DNA from: a virus
Direction: 5' to 3' (one strand)
Length of the DNA stretch: 64,000 bases
IMG/VR virus record: IMGVR_UViG_3300021185_002167
Location: 62,001-126,000 of that record
Shown: piece by piece, positions 1-7,759 of the stretch
Layout: every line of letters starts with the position of its first letter
How positions within the stretch are numbered: the first letter of the stretch is position 1
The notes under the pieces: generated by a model
What the model saw: the letters and a program-made list of their open reading frames with translations, nothing else
The model's database searches: none
What the model was told of the DNA's origin: nothing
Translations under genes and position numbers: made by a program

Positions 1-1467
1 CCATTTCTAAAATACTTTCAGTCAGCTGTTAAATCATGTTCACAAGGTGGAGTAAGAGGTGGAGCAGCTACTGTATATCTACCTTTATGGCATTATGAAT
101 TTGAAGACTTAATCGTACTTAAAAACAATAAAGGTACTGATGAAACAAGAGTTCGTCACATGGATTATGCATTTCAATTTAACAAACTTATGTATGAAAG
201 ACTTTTATCTGGCGGGAACATAACATTTTTCGATCCAAATGATGTACCTGGTTTATATGATGCATTTTTTGTAGATCAAGACAAATTTCAAGAGTTATAC
301 GAAAAATACGAGAGAGCTCACAGTATAAGGAAAAAAACATTACCAGCTTTAGAAGTATTTCAATCATTCTTAACAGAAAGAAAAGATACTGGTAGGATAT
401 ATCTTATGAATGTAGACCATGCTAACGATCATGGTTCATTTATACCAGAGAAAGCTCCTATCAAAATGAGTAACCTATGTTGCGAAATTGATTTACCTAC
501 AACACCATTAGAAAGTAATGATGATACAGATGGAGAAATATCTCTTTGTACTTTATCAGCAATTAACTGGGGACTTATAAATGAAACACATGAATTTGAA
601 AAATATTGCGACCTTACAGTACGTGCTCTTAATGAGTTATTGGACTACCAAGGCTATCCAATCGAAGCAGCAAAACAAGGGACTCTTAATAGAAGACCTT
701 TGGGCGTTGGAATTATCAATCTTGCCTATTTTCTAGCTAAAAGAGGACTTAAATATGACGAATCAGCATACGAAGTTGTTGATGAATATGCTGAAGCTTG
801 GTCATATTATTTGTTAAAAAGTTCAGCAAACCTTGCAGCTGAAAGAGGAAAATTGATATATAATACAGATACGAAATATTCTAAAGGAATACTTCCTATC
901 GATACTTATAAGAGAGCGATAGATAATCTTATAGTGCATAGAGAGCGTTTACCGTGGGAAGAGTTAAGAGAACAACTCAGAGAAACTGGTATTAGAAACT
1001 CTACGCTAATGGCCTTGATGCCCGCTGAAACAAGCGCTCAGATAAGTAATAGTACGAATGGTATTGAACCACCAAGAGCATTGGTATCGTACAAACAAAG
1101 TAAAGATGGAGTGATGGCTCAGGTTGTGCCTGGATATCATCATCTTAAAAATAAATATGATTTACTCTGGGATCAAAAGTCTCCGGAGGGATATCTTGCA
1201 ATATGTGGTATATTACAAAAATATATTGACCAAGGAATCTCTGTAAATACATCTTATAATCCTGAACACTTTGAGGATAATAAGGTACCTATGTCAGTAA
1301 TGATAAAGGATTTAGTAACATCATATAAGTATGGATTAAAGCAATTATATTACTTCAACACATTTGATGGAGCTGGAGAAATGACTGATGGAGAAACTCA
1401 TCATGCCTACGACGGCAAGAGCGAAACATTTGTTGATGATGAGGATTGCGATTCATGCAAGATTTAA
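1..1467 (+). CDS. nrdA: Ribonucleoside-diphosphate reductase class Ia alpha subunit (3' part)
   Basis: The reading frame is open from base 1, so the 5' end lies outside the window. The protein reduces ribonucleoside diphosphates to deoxy forms for phage DNA synthesis, working with NrdB. Visible family signatures are SCSQGGVRGGAAT near the left edge, VRHMDYAFQFN, the active-site loop SNLCCEIDLP (the catalytic thiyl Cys codon is 478-480, followed by Glu two residues later), the partner redox Cys in EISLCTLSA (codon 547-549), and a C-terminal swinging arm ending CDSCKI. The C-terminal pair is C-x2-C, whereas E. coli NrdA has C-x4-C. A second Cys (481-483) directly follows the catalytic one. The gene opens a cluster with nrdB, a cytochrome c and a glutaredoxin. 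Identity is certain; only the missing N-terminus (ATP-cone region) is unknown. Confidence 0.97.
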   Translation, partial: PFLKYFQSAVKSCSQGGVRGGAATVYLPLWHYEFEDLIVLKNNKGTDETRVRHMDYAFQFNKLMYERLLSGGNITFFDPNDVPGLYDAFFVDQDKFQELYEKYERAHSIRKKTLPALEVFQSFLTERKDTGRIYLMNVDHANDHGSFIPEKAPIKMSNLCCEIDLPTTPLESNDDTDGEISLCTLSAINWGLINETHEFEKYCDLTVRALNELLDYQGYPIEAAKQGTLNRRPLGVGIINLAYFLAKRGLKYDESAYEVVDEYAEAWSYYLLKSSANLAAERGKLIYNTDTKYSKGILPIDTYKRAIDNLIVHRERLPWEELREQLRETGIRNSTLMALMPAETSAQISNSTNGIEPPRALVSYKQSKDGVMAQVVPGYHHLKNKYDLLWDQKSPEGYLAICGILQKYIDQGISVNTSYNPEHFEDNKVPMSVMIKDLVTSYKYGLKQLYYFNTFDGAGEMTDGETHHAYDGKSETFVDDEDCDSCKI

Positions 1468-1688
1468 AGAAAAAAATAAACGACAGAATGGATATCCTAC
1501 AAGATTGGATGGAGCAGGATTACCATCTTAAAAGACCTGACGTTGTTTATGAACATACATTAACAGTAAGTAAATTCTGGCCTGTATTATCTGAAGAGGA
1601 TAGAGATTATATACAAGGCGTACAATTTGCAATTGATACAAAATCGAACATATCTTGGAGACCGAATGCCGATACTACAGAAAAATAA
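1455..1688 (+). CDS. Hypothetical protein between nrdA and nrdB
   Basis: This 77-residue reading frame is wedged between nrdA and nrdB and overlaps both, which is typical of a real phage gene in a compact operon. I chose ATG 1455 because GAGG at 1441-1444 lies 10 nt upstream; an in-frame TTG at 1446 would sit too close to that site. The product is acidic/aromatic (DRMDILQDWMEQDYHLKRPD near the N-terminus, LSEEDRDYIQ in the middle) with no Cys and no membrane segment. I do not recognise a family. Position suggests a role with ribonucleotide reductase, but that is only context. Confidence 0.6.
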   Translation: MQDLKKKINDRMDILQDWMEQDYHLKRPDVVYEHTLTVSKFWPVLSEEDRDYIQGVQFAIDTKSNISWRPNADTTEK

Positions 1689-2739
1689 AAAATCACATCT
1701 AGAACGTAACATGTTTTTTGATAATGGTGTTGACATCGCAAGATACGATCAAGTCAAATATCCACAATTAGAAAAAATAACAGACAAACAACTTGGTTTC
1801 TTTTGGAGACCAGAAGAAGTAGATGTATCAAAAGATAAGAAAGACTTTTATGAGCTTTCAGAGCATGAGCAACATATCTTTACATCTAATCTTAAAAGAC
1901 AGATTGTTTTAGATAGTGTACAAGGACGAGCTCCTAATATGGCATTTCTTCCTATATGTTCTTTACCAGAAGTAGAGAACTGGGTAGAGACATGGTCATT
2001 CTTCGAAACAATTCACAGTAGAAGTTATACACATATTATAAGAAATATATATCCTAATCCATCAGATGTATTTGACCACATGTTAGATATTAAAGAGATA
2101 ACAACTTGTGGAAAGGATATATCAAAATACTATGATGAGTTAATAGCTGATAATAATTACGCCACAAATAAAATGGACCATAAGAGGTCATTATATATGT
2201 GCATGCTTTCAGCTAATGCCCTTGAAGGAATCAGATTTTATGTATCCTTCGCCTGCAGTTGGGCATTCGCTGAATTAAAGAAGATGGAAGGTAACGCAAA
2301 AATTATTAAGTTTATCGCAAGAGATGAAAATACACATCTTGCTGGTACAACTGTTATGATAAGAAACCTTATTAAAGAAGACAAAGATATTGCAAAAATC
2401 GCTAAGAAATATGAAGATGATGCAGTCAAACTTTTTGTAGATGTTATTGAACAAGAAAAAGAATGGGCAAGATACTTATTCAAAGATGGTTCAATGATTG
2501 GTTTAAATGAAACCATATTAGAAAATTATGTAGAATGGATAGGATGTAAACGAATGAGAGCATTAGGTCTACCTTGTCCATATACAGTTCCACAAATGAA
2601 TCCATTACCTTGGACAGAGAAATGGATATCAGGTGGTAGCGTGCAGGTAGCTCCTCAAGAGACAGAGATAAGTTCTTATGTCGTAGGTGGAGTAAAACAA
2701 GATGTAGATAATAACACATTAGTAGGATTAAGTTTATGA
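1666..2739 (+). CDS. nrdB: Ribonucleoside-diphosphate reductase class Ia beta subunit
   Basis: This is the radical-generating di-iron subunit that partners NrdA. With ATG 1666 as start the protein has 357 residues. GGAG at 1657-1660 sits 5 nt before this ATG; the upstream in-frame TTG at 1627 has no such support. Ligand and radical residues are in place: Asp83 (VLDSVQGR), Glu114 and His117 with the radical Tyr121 (ETIHSRSYTH), a later Glu in ALEGIRFY, and Glu/His in RDENTHL. The Tyr at the radical position argues for class Ia rather than the Tyr-less class Ic. The C-terminal tail (NNTLVGLSL) is the peptide that docks on NrdA. The stop codon overlaps the next start as ATGA, implying translational coupling to the cytochrome gene. 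Confidence 0.97.
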   Translation: MPILQKNKKSHLERNMFFDNGVDIARYDQVKYPQLEKITDKQLGFFWRPEEVDVSKDKKDFYELSEHEQHIFTSNLKRQIVLDSVQGRAPNMAFLPICSLPEVENWVETWSFFETIHSRSYTHIIRNIYPNPSDVFDHMLDIKEITTCGKDISKYYDELIADNNYATNKMDHKRSLYMCMLSANALEGIRFYVSFACSWAFAELKKMEGNAKIIKFIARDENTHLAGTTVMIRNLIKEDKDIAKIAKKYEDDAVKLFVDVIEQEKEWARYLFKDGSMIGLNETILENYVEWIGCKRMRALGLPCPYTVPQMNPLPWTEKWISGGSVQVAPQETEISSYVVGGVKQDVDNNTLVGLSL

Positions 2740-3179
2740 GAGAATTAGGAAAGGTTTTATTAGGTTGCTCAGCAATCGTAATATTTTTTATGATAATGAT
2801 TATGCCAAACATGGCGTATAGTGGATATAGTAGTAGCAGTTCGTGTATACATGAATGTTATGAAGAGTATGTAGCATTAAATGGTACACCATCTGAAATA
2901 GAACAGAAAAAGAAAGCATTAGCAGCTGAAGATGAATTTAGTTCTATTAAAGGATTATGGGCTGGATGCGCAGCATGTCACGGAGCAGAAGGACAAGGTA
3001 ATGGACCTTTCCCTAAACTTGCAGGACAGAGTTCAGATTATATCGTAAGTAGATTATATGCATATCAAAATAGAGAACAAGTTGGTCCTATGAGTTCAAC
3101 AATGTGGGCTCAAGCTGGTATGTTATCTGATAGCGATATAGATACAATAGGTAAATTTATTGAGGAGACAATGAAATGA
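2736..3179 (+). CDS. Exported class I c-type cytochrome
   Basis: The 147-residue product starts with a hydrophobic export signal or anchor (residues about 6-28) followed by a Ser-rich stretch with C37-x3-C41. The C-terminal half is a single class I cytochrome c domain: heme-attachment motif C78-A-A-C81-H82, then GAEGQGNGPFPKLAGQ, a helix (YIVSRLYAYQ), a likely distal Met in VGPMSSTM (Met119 or Met123) and the closing LSDSDIDTIGKFIEE helix typical of c5/c553/c4-type cytochromes. Such proteins carry single electrons on the periplasmic side; heme would have to be attached by the host's cytochrome c maturation system. The gene overlaps nrdB by ATGA and glutaredoxin by ATGA, so it belongs to the operon. 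It is unlikely to work directly with cytoplasmic ribonucleotide reductase. The partner is unknown; supporting host respiration during infection is an inference. Confidence 0.88.
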   Translation: MRELGKVLLGCSAIVIFFMIMIMPNMAYSGYSSSSSCIHECYEEYVALNGTPSEIEQKKKALAAEDEFSSIKGLWAGCAACHGAEGQGNGPFPKLAGQSSDYIVSRLYAYQNREQVGPMSSTMWAQAGMLSDSDIDTIGKFIEETMK

Positions 3180-3403
3180 TACAGATATACGGAAAAGAAC
3201 AATGTCCATATTGCGATATGGCAAAAGCTTTATGTGAACAGAAAGGAATGGATTACGAATATAAACAATACGGAATTGATTTTGATAGAAGTTACATGAC
3301 TGAGATATTTCCAGGCGCAAGAACGTTTCCTCAAATCATTGTTGATGGTAGTAAGATTGGTGGATATACAGAACTTAAAGAACTTACGGACTTAGAGCTA
3401 TGA
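3176..3403 (+). CDS. Glutaredoxin
   Basis: This is a 75-residue glutaredoxin with dithiol active site C10-P-Y-C13 near the N-terminus, the conserved cis-Pro segment TFPQIIVDG and the GGYTEL helix cap. It would pass electrons from glutathione to the C-terminal cysteines of NrdA (CDSC) in the cytoplasm, as phage NrdC-type proteins do. Its length is the family minimum. The start overlaps the cytochrome stop (ATGA), and its own stop overlaps the next ATG at 3400. Confidence 0.95.
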   Translation: MIQIYGKEQCPYCDMAKALCEQKGMDYEYKQYGIDFDRSYMTEIFPGARTFPQIIVDGSKIGGYTELKELTDLEL

Positions 3404-3528
3404 TTCTAGAATGCGAGCACTGCTATTCACGTATCGTAATTAAACCTGATGAACCAATCAAAATAAATTTTTGCCCTCATTGCGGCGAAGCTACTGAAGA
3501 TTCAGACGAACTGGACTTTAATGAATAA
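3400..3528 (+). CDS. Small zinc-ribbon protein
   Basis: This 42-residue ORF starts inside the glutaredoxin stop (ATGA) and ends 8 nt into the next gene. Two Cys pairs, C5-x2-C8 (CEHC) and C25-x2-C28 (CPHCGE), separated by a beta-type stretch (SRIVIKPDEPIKINF), form a textbook one-zinc ribbon, followed by an acidic tail. Small stand-alone zinc ribbons in phages often bind nucleic acid or RNA polymerase. No specific role can be assigned. Confidence 0.7.
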   Translation: MILECEHCYSRIVIKPDEPIKINFCPHCGEATEDSDELDFNE

Positions 3529-3946
3529 TTGGTTATACCAAGGTAGAACATTCGAACCACCAGAAGAATTTACACCTGATGTATGGTATGGATTTGTCTA
3601 CTGTATAACTAACAGAGCAAAAAATAAAAAGTATGTTGGAAAGAAATTCTTCTGGAAAGCAAAGACTTTACCTATTACAAAGAAAAGAAAAAGACGTCAA
3701 AGACTTAAAGTAGAGTCAGATTGGCGCACATATTACGGTTCAAATAAACACTTACAACAAGATGTAATCGATATGGGAGAAGACTTTTTCCATAGAGAGA
3801 TTATACACTTATGTAAAACAAAAGGCGAATGCGCTTATATGGAAACAAAAGAGCAATTCGAAAGAGAAGTTTTATTAACAGAAGACTATTACAATGGTAT
3901 TATCAATTGTAGAATAGGTGGAAACGCTGTAAAAAACTTAAAATAA
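3521..3946 (+). CDS. GIY-YIG-like endonuclease family protein
   Basis: This 141-residue protein has a GIY-YIG core variant: GFVYCITN (GIY position), then KKYVGKKFFW (YIG position). A basic stretch KKRKRRQRLK follows, then ESDWRTYYGSN and a conserved REIIHLCKTKGECAYMETKE region. Proteins of this type are common as single copies in marine T4-like phages and are often labelled Seg-like endonucleases. GIY-YIG enzymes cut DNA, either as homing enzymes or in host DNA breakdown. No inserted intron or disrupted gene is visible next to it, so a resident role is as likely as homing. It is the last gene of the nrd cluster, before an early promoter. Confidence 0.72.
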   Translation: MNNWLYQGRTFEPPEEFTPDVWYGFVYCITNRAKNKKYVGKKFFWKAKTLPITKKRKRRQRLKVESDWRTYYGSNKHLQQDVIDMGEDFFHREIIHLCKTKGECAYMETKEQFEREVLLTEDYYNGIINCRIGGNAVKNLK

Positions 3947-3949
3947 ACG

Positions 3950-3978
3950 TTTACATTTACTCAAAAGTATGGTATAAT
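3950..3978 (+). promoter_or_regulatory. T4-type early promoter
   Basis: TTTACA (3950-3955), a 17-nt spacer, and TATAAT (3973-3978), with the extended elements CG before the -35 box and TATGG before the -10 box. The ATG of the next gene is at 3988, only 9 nt after the -10 box, so the mRNA would have a leader of about 3 nt. Confidence 0.9.
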
Positions 3979-3987
3979 AGATATATA

Positions 3988-4410
3988 ATGGCAAAAATAC
4001 TTAAATTTCCTACACCACAGGAATTACAACAAAAGCAAGACGAAAAAACGCTTGATCAAGCAAGTGAAACATGTGTCGATAGTGCGCATTTTCTCTTTGA
4101 AGTATTAGAAGAATTTATAAATGCTGGCGAAGTATCAGAAGACTTTATGGATATGGATTTCAGAGATGAAACTAATCAAGAGTCAAGAGATATGTATGTC
4201 ATAGTTAATATGATAAATGGTATGTTAAATCGTTATTATGGAATTCCACATGGATTACATCAAACGATGGACAGTGCTTATGTCAAGATAAAAGAAATGA
4301 TTCTTATAAACGAACAAGCAAACCACGAACTTGCTGAATATACATTTGAGCCAGATAATAGTGATATTGAAATTGAATTTACACCAGAGGACCCAGATGA
4401 TATTGATTGA
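3988..4410 (+). CDS. Conserved hypothetical acidic protein
   Basis: This 140-residue, strongly acidic protein starts MAKILKFPTPQELQQ and ends in a run of Asp/Glu. The middle part looks like a helical bundle (SAHFLFEVLEEFINAG, RDMYVIVNMINGMLNRYYG). No catalytic motif or membrane segment is seen. Its start lies almost at the predicted transcription start of the 3950-3978 promoter and there is no Shine-Dalgarno sequence, so it is probably translated from a near-leaderless mRNA. Its end overlaps the RNase H gene by 14 nt. Function unknown. Confidence 0.8.
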   Translation: MAKILKFPTPQELQQKQDEKTLDQASETCVDSAHFLFEVLEEFINAGEVSEDFMDMDFRDETNQESRDMYVIVNMINGMLNRYYGIPHGLHQTMDSAYVKIKEMILINEQANHELAEYTFEPDNSDIEIEFTPEDPDDID

Positions 4411-5251
4411 TTACAGCCAAATAGCGCTGTCTAATATAATAGTTCAAAAACTAAATGATGAACAAATGATAAGACATATGATACTTAATAGTATACGTAT
4501 GTATAATAAGCGTTACAGAGACGAATATGGCCAATTGGTTATATGCGCTGACGGTATGAACACTTGGAGAAAAGAGTTCTTTCCTGAATATAAAGCGTCT
4601 CGTAAAAAAGGTAGAGAAGAATCTAAGCAAGATTGGAATGAAATCTTTAGAATATTACAAACTGTAAGAGATGAAATAAGAGATTATCTACCATATAAAG
4701 TTATACATTTAGAAGGTGTAGAAGCTGATGATGTCATAGGTACATTAACAATGGAAACTCAAGAGTTTGGTCAAGCAGAACCTGTTATGATTATATCATC
4801 TGATAAAGACTTTATACAACTACAAAAGTATAAGAACGTAAAACAGTTTAGTCCTATACAAAAGAAATTCGTAAAAGATGCTAATCCAAGAACATATTTG
4901 TTTAATCATATTATGAGAGGCGATAGTGGAGATGGTATACCAAACGTATTATCTGATGACGATACTTTTATAACTGAAAAAAATCAAACACCTTTAAGAC
5001 AAACAAGGATAGATGCTTGGCTAGAAAACTCTGATAATCTAAGAGAATCAATGGATGATGATACATATCGTAATTATCAACGTAATAAAAAACTTATTGA
5101 TTTAACTGATATACCAGAAACTATACAAGAAACTATTATAAATAATTTTAATGGTCAAACAAAAACACCAAATATGAAAGTATTGAACTATTTAATAAAG
5201 AAAAGATGTAATCATTTGATTGAAGTCGTGGAGGAATTTTACAATGGCTAG
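4397..5251 (+). CDS. rnh: RNase H, FEN-1-type 5'-3' exonuclease
   Basis: This 284-residue relative of T4 RNase H removes RNA primers and adjacent DNA from lagging-strand fragments. Two-metal acidic motifs are visible: ILIDYSQ at the N-terminus, VICADG, GVEADDVIGTL, SSDKDFIQLQ, and RGDSGDGIPN, the helix-hairpin-helix/metal segment. I chose ATG 4397 over earlier in-frame codons because it places the first Asp at the expected spot and GAGG at 4387-4390 lies upstream. T4 RNase H is slightly longer (305 residues). It overlaps both neighbours, so it belongs to the operon started at 3950. Confidence 0.93.
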   Translation: MILIDYSQIALSNIIVQKLNDEQMIRHMILNSIRMYNKRYRDEYGQLVICADGMNTWRKEFFPEYKASRKKGREESKQDWNEIFRILQTVRDEIRDYLPYKVIHLEGVEADDVIGTLTMETQEFGQAEPVMIISSDKDFIQLQKYKNVKQFSPIQKKFVKDANPRTYLFNHIMRGDSGDGIPNVLSDDDTFITEKNQTPLRQTRIDAWLENSDNLRESMDDDTYRNYQRNKKLIDLTDIPETIQETIINNFNGQTKTPNMKVLNYLIKKRCNHLIEVVEEFYNG

Positions 5252-5672
5252 AAAATTAATATCAGAAGTCCTGGTTGAAGCAGGCAAAATCGTAAAACGT
5301 GATGAAAGAATCAAGTTTTTACAACTCAATAAATCACCAGGTCTTACAGACATACTTAGAATAAACTATGATGATACTATAGTATCTGCACTTCCAGCTG
5401 GAGCTCCAAATTATAGTCAAGACGATGCTCCAAAAGGATATGAGTATACTCGCTTAAATAAAGCATATACTCAATTTAAGTATTTCTTTAAAGGACCAGT
5501 AGCAAATGGTATGAAACCACTTAAGAGAGAAGGTCTTTTTCTTAATTTGCTCGAAACTCTTAATCCAGAAGAAGCTGATCTACTCGTTGCAGCAAAAGAC
5601 AAAAGTATGAAATACAAGGGCATCACTAAAAGATTAGTTAACGATGCATTTCCAAATTTGATAGTTAAATAG
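5244..5672 (+). CDS. Conserved T4-like phage protein (DUF6433-like)
   Basis: This 142-residue protein starts at ATG 5244, 9 nt after GGAGG (5230-5234) and 8 nt inside rnh. Sequence features are KLISEVLVEAG, a middle section with aromatic residues (YTQFKYFFKG) and a conserved C-terminal segment LLETLNPEEADLLVAAKDK followed by DAFPNLIV. This pattern matches, from memory, a family found in many marine T4-like phages (DUF6433). Its biochemical role is not known to me. The position directly after rnh suggests a link to replication. Confidence 0.75.
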   Translation: MARKLISEVLVEAGKIVKRDERIKFLQLNKSPGLTDILRINYDDTIVSALPAGAPNYSQDDAPKGYEYTRLNKAYTQFKYFFKGPVANGMKPLKREGLFLNLLETLNPEEADLLVAAKDKSMKYKGITKRLVNDAFPNLIVK

Positions 5673-5729
5673 GAGGTTAACACTTTCGTTATGATAGAAT
5701 TTAATTTTAATATCACAAGGAGACTACCT

Positions 5730-5879
5730 ATGTTTTTACAAATTGAAAGGCTAAAGAAAGATATTTCAGAGGCAATATACTATCAGAAGAGATTATTAAA
5801 AAAGGGCAAGCATAACCTAGCTTATAAAATAGGTAAAAAAATTGACTATATGTCTCATACATTAAATGAAATGAAATAA
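5730..5879 (+). CDS. Small hypothetical basic protein
   Basis: This is a 49-residue, Lys-rich, fully helical-looking peptide (MFLQIERLKKDISEAIYYQK, then a basic middle). ATG 5730 is preferred because AAGGAG (5717-5722) lies 7 nt upstream. An in-frame ATG at 5691 gives 62 residues but lacks such a site. No family recognised. Confidence 0.6.
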   Translation: MFLQIERLKKDISEAIYYQKRLLKKGKHNLAYKIGKKIDYMSHTLNEMK

Positions 5880-5892
5880 ACCCAAAAAAACG

Positions 5893-5921
5893 TTTACATT
5901 TGATTGAAAGTATGGTATAAT
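5893..5921 (+). promoter_or_regulatory. T4-type early promoter
   Basis: TTTACA (5893-5898), 17-nt spacer, TATAAT (5916-5921), with CG before the -35 box and TATGG before the -10 box. The ATG at 5929 is 7 nt after the -10 box, where transcription would normally begin, so the mRNA is predicted to be leaderless. Confidence 0.92.
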
Positions 5922-5928
5922 ATATATT

Positions 5929-6249
5929 ATGATACAGATACTACGCGAAATAACAGACTGGGGTGACCAGCAAATATCAAACGGCGACTACTACGTTAAC
6001 AGCCACGGATACCTTATAGGTTATATGCCTAAAGGTGGCGCTTACAAAGAGTTTAATACTCCTATGAAGCAGTTTTCAAAATCAAGACGCAAATTCAAAC
6101 TTATTGGCGAATGGCCAGAAGAACTACCAGATGGAGCAATCACTGTCAAAGGTAGCAATGGTAATACATATACTATTGTTAATGACAAATGCTCATGTCC
6201 TGGATTTAAGTTCAGAGGTAGTTGCAAACACATGGAGAAAGCAGCATGA
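5929..6249 (+). CDS. SWIM-type zinc-finger protein
   Basis: This 106-residue protein has a C-terminal SWIM signature: C-x-C, a short loop, then C-x-H (DKCSCPGFKFRGSCKHMEK). It is preceded by ITVKGSNGNTYTIVN, the usual beta-strand lead-in of SWIM domains. SWIM modules bind zinc and mediate DNA or protein contacts. The N-terminal 60 residues (TDWGDQQISNGDYYVNSHG, GYMPKGGAYKEF) are not recognised. There is no Shine-Dalgarno; the ATG coincides with the expected transcription start. The stop overlaps the following ATG (6246). Confidence 0.8.
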   Translation: MIQILREITDWGDQQISNGDYYVNSHGYLIGYMPKGGAYKEFNTPMKQFSKSRRKFKLIGEWPEELPDGAITVKGSNGNTYTIVNDKCSCPGFKFRGSCKHMEKAA

Positions 6250-6821
6250 ATATATTCGTACTCGATAATGACCCAGTGATTGCAGCTCAAGATCAATGTG
6301 ATAAACACGTTGTCAAAATGATTGTTGAATCAGCTCAAATGCTTTCAACAGTTCATCGTATGCTAGATGGTGTAATGGAAAGAAGACCATCTAAATCAGG
6401 AGCAATGCTACAATATTGGAAACTACTTGATGAACGCGAAGATATACTATATAAAGCATGTCATTTCAATCATCCGTCAACAATATGGACTCGTGAAGGC
6501 TGTTGTAATTACACATGGCATTACAATCATTTTATTGCACTTTGCGATGAGTATACATATAGGTATGGTAAAACACATTCAACTGATACTAAACTACGTG
6601 AAGCGCTTAAACATCAGCCTAACAATATTAAAACAGGAAAAACATCATTCAAACTTGCAATGGGTTCAAATCCTGAATGTGTTGTTAATGGACTTGGTGG
6701 AACTGATGCAGTTCAATCATACAGAAACTTTTATCATACAAAACAAGATCGATTCAAAATGGATTGGACAAAAAGACCAATACCAGAATGGTTTACAGTT
6801 AAAAAACTAGGAGCAGTATAA
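6246..6821 (+). CDS. Conserved phage protein of unknown function
   Basis: This 191-residue protein starts MNIFVLDNDPVIAAQDQCDK, a signature I recognise from many marine myophages but cannot link to a named function. His and Cys are frequent (DKHVVKM, KACHFNHPSTIW, CCNYTWHYNHF), suggesting a metal site. A C-terminal segment holds SNPECVVNGLGGTDAVQSY. ATG 6246 overlaps the SWIM gene stop (ATGA) and GGAG at 6234-6237 is a suitable ribosome site. Length and composition suggest a soluble enzyme. Confidence 0.8.
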   Translation: MNIFVLDNDPVIAAQDQCDKHVVKMIVESAQMLSTVHRMLDGVMERRPSKSGAMLQYWKLLDEREDILYKACHFNHPSTIWTREGCCNYTWHYNHFIALCDEYTYRYGKTHSTDTKLREALKHQPNNIKTGKTSFKLAMGSNPECVVNGLGGTDAVQSYRNFYHTKQDRFKMDWTKRPIPEWFTVKKLGAV

Positions 6822-7067
6822 ATGCCAACATATGAATTTAAAAATACAAAGACAGGCGAAGTATTCGAAAAGTTTATGTCTTATGATAATAAAGTTAAAT
6901 TCTTAGAAGAAAATCCAGACGTTCAATCTCACTATACAACATTAAATATAGACCATGATGGTGGTAAGTCAGTTCTTACAAGAGCTGGTGGCGGTTGGAA
7001 AGAAGTACAAGAAAGAATTAAATCCGGAATGCCACCTAAAGACAGAGGATTAATTAAATCAAAATAA
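6822..7067 (+). CDS. Small FmdB-like protein lacking zinc cysteines
   Basis: This 81-residue protein begins MPTYEFKNTKTGEVFEKFMS, the same N-terminal strand pattern as FmdB/zinc-ribbon regulators, but it has no Cys pairs, so no zinc site. The second half is Gly-rich and basic (GGKSVLTRAGGGWKEVQERI). Similar short proteins occur beside phoH in marine T4-like phages. Function unknown. The start follows the previous stop directly and its own stop overlaps phoH (TAATG). Confidence 0.75.
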   Translation: MPTYEFKNTKTGEVFEKFMSYDNKVKFLEENPDVQSHYTTLNIDHDGGKSVLTRAGGGWKEVQERIKSGMPPKDRGLIKSK

Positions 7068-7759
7068 TGCAACAAAAAAGACCAAGCAAATTAAGACTCG
7101 AGCATATAGCTAAATATAAACCATTGACTCAAAGTCAAGAAAAAGTATATGATTCATGGAATAATAATCAGAATCTTATATTGAGCGGATCAGCTGGTAC
7201 TGGTAAAACATTTTTATCTTTATACTTTGGTATCAGTGCAGCATTAGATAAGAATGAAAAACAAGAGAAAGTAGTAGTTGTAAGAAGCGCTGTTCCTACA
7301 AGAGATATGGGATTCTTACCTGGTACAATAGAAGAAAAAGAAGATGCTTACAAAGCGCCATATACAGCAATAGTTAATGAGTTATTCAGAGATGGAGAAG
7401 CATATAAAAAGATGGAACAGTTTAAGAACATTGAATTCTTAACAACATCTTTTATACGTGGTATTACAATACATAACGCAGTAGTTATTATTGACGAGGC
7501 TCAAAACTGTAACTTTCATGAACTTTGTAGTGTGATAACTCGACTTGGAGATAATTGTAGATTAATTATATCGGGTGATTATTATCAAAGCGATTTCGTT
7601 AAACAGAATGATAAAAGCGGTTTATATAACTTTATAAATATATTAAATAATATGAAGAGCTTTGACCACATAGAATTTGAATGGAAAGATATAGTACGTA
7701 GTGGTTTAGTAAGAGACTTTATAATGACAAAAGAAATGTTAGAGAACAATAAACTATGA
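7067..7759 (+). CDS. phoH: PhoH-like ATPase
   Basis: This 230-residue P-loop ATPase of the PhoH family has Walker A GSAGTGKT at residues 41-48, Walker B with VVIIDEAQN in the middle, the sensor segment LIISGDYYQSDF and a C-terminal arginine-finger region (DIVRSGLVRDFI). PhoH-family proteins are frequent in marine phages. The bacterial family is phosphate-regulated and partly RNA-associated, but the phage role is undefined. No phosphate box was recognised upstream. It overlaps both neighbours, so it is part of the 5929 operon. Confidence 0.94.
   Translation: MQQKRPSKLRLEHIAKYKPLTQSQEKVYDSWNNNQNLILSGSAGTGKTFLSLYFGISAALDKNEKQEKVVVVRSAVPTRDMGFLPGTIEEKEDAYKAPYTAIVNELFRDGEAYKKMEQFKNIEFLTTSFIRGITIHNAVVIIDEAQNCNFHELCSVITRLGDNCRLIISGDYYQSDFVKQNDKSGLYNFINILNNMKSFDHIEFEWKDIVRSGLVRDFIMTKEMLENNKL

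Noticed and set aside
2736-2780. Lipoprotein signal in the cytochrome (LLGC at residues 8-11)
   Set aside because: The Cys is too near the N-terminus and is followed by more hydrophobic residues, unlike a true lipobox.
3521-3946. Homing endonuclease invading the nrd operon
   Set aside because: No intron, split gene or displaced reading frame nearby; kept as a GIY-YIG-like resident gene.
7633-7640. TATAAATA box inside phoH
   Set aside because: Internal to a conserved coding region and more than 100 nt before the next start; treated as chance.
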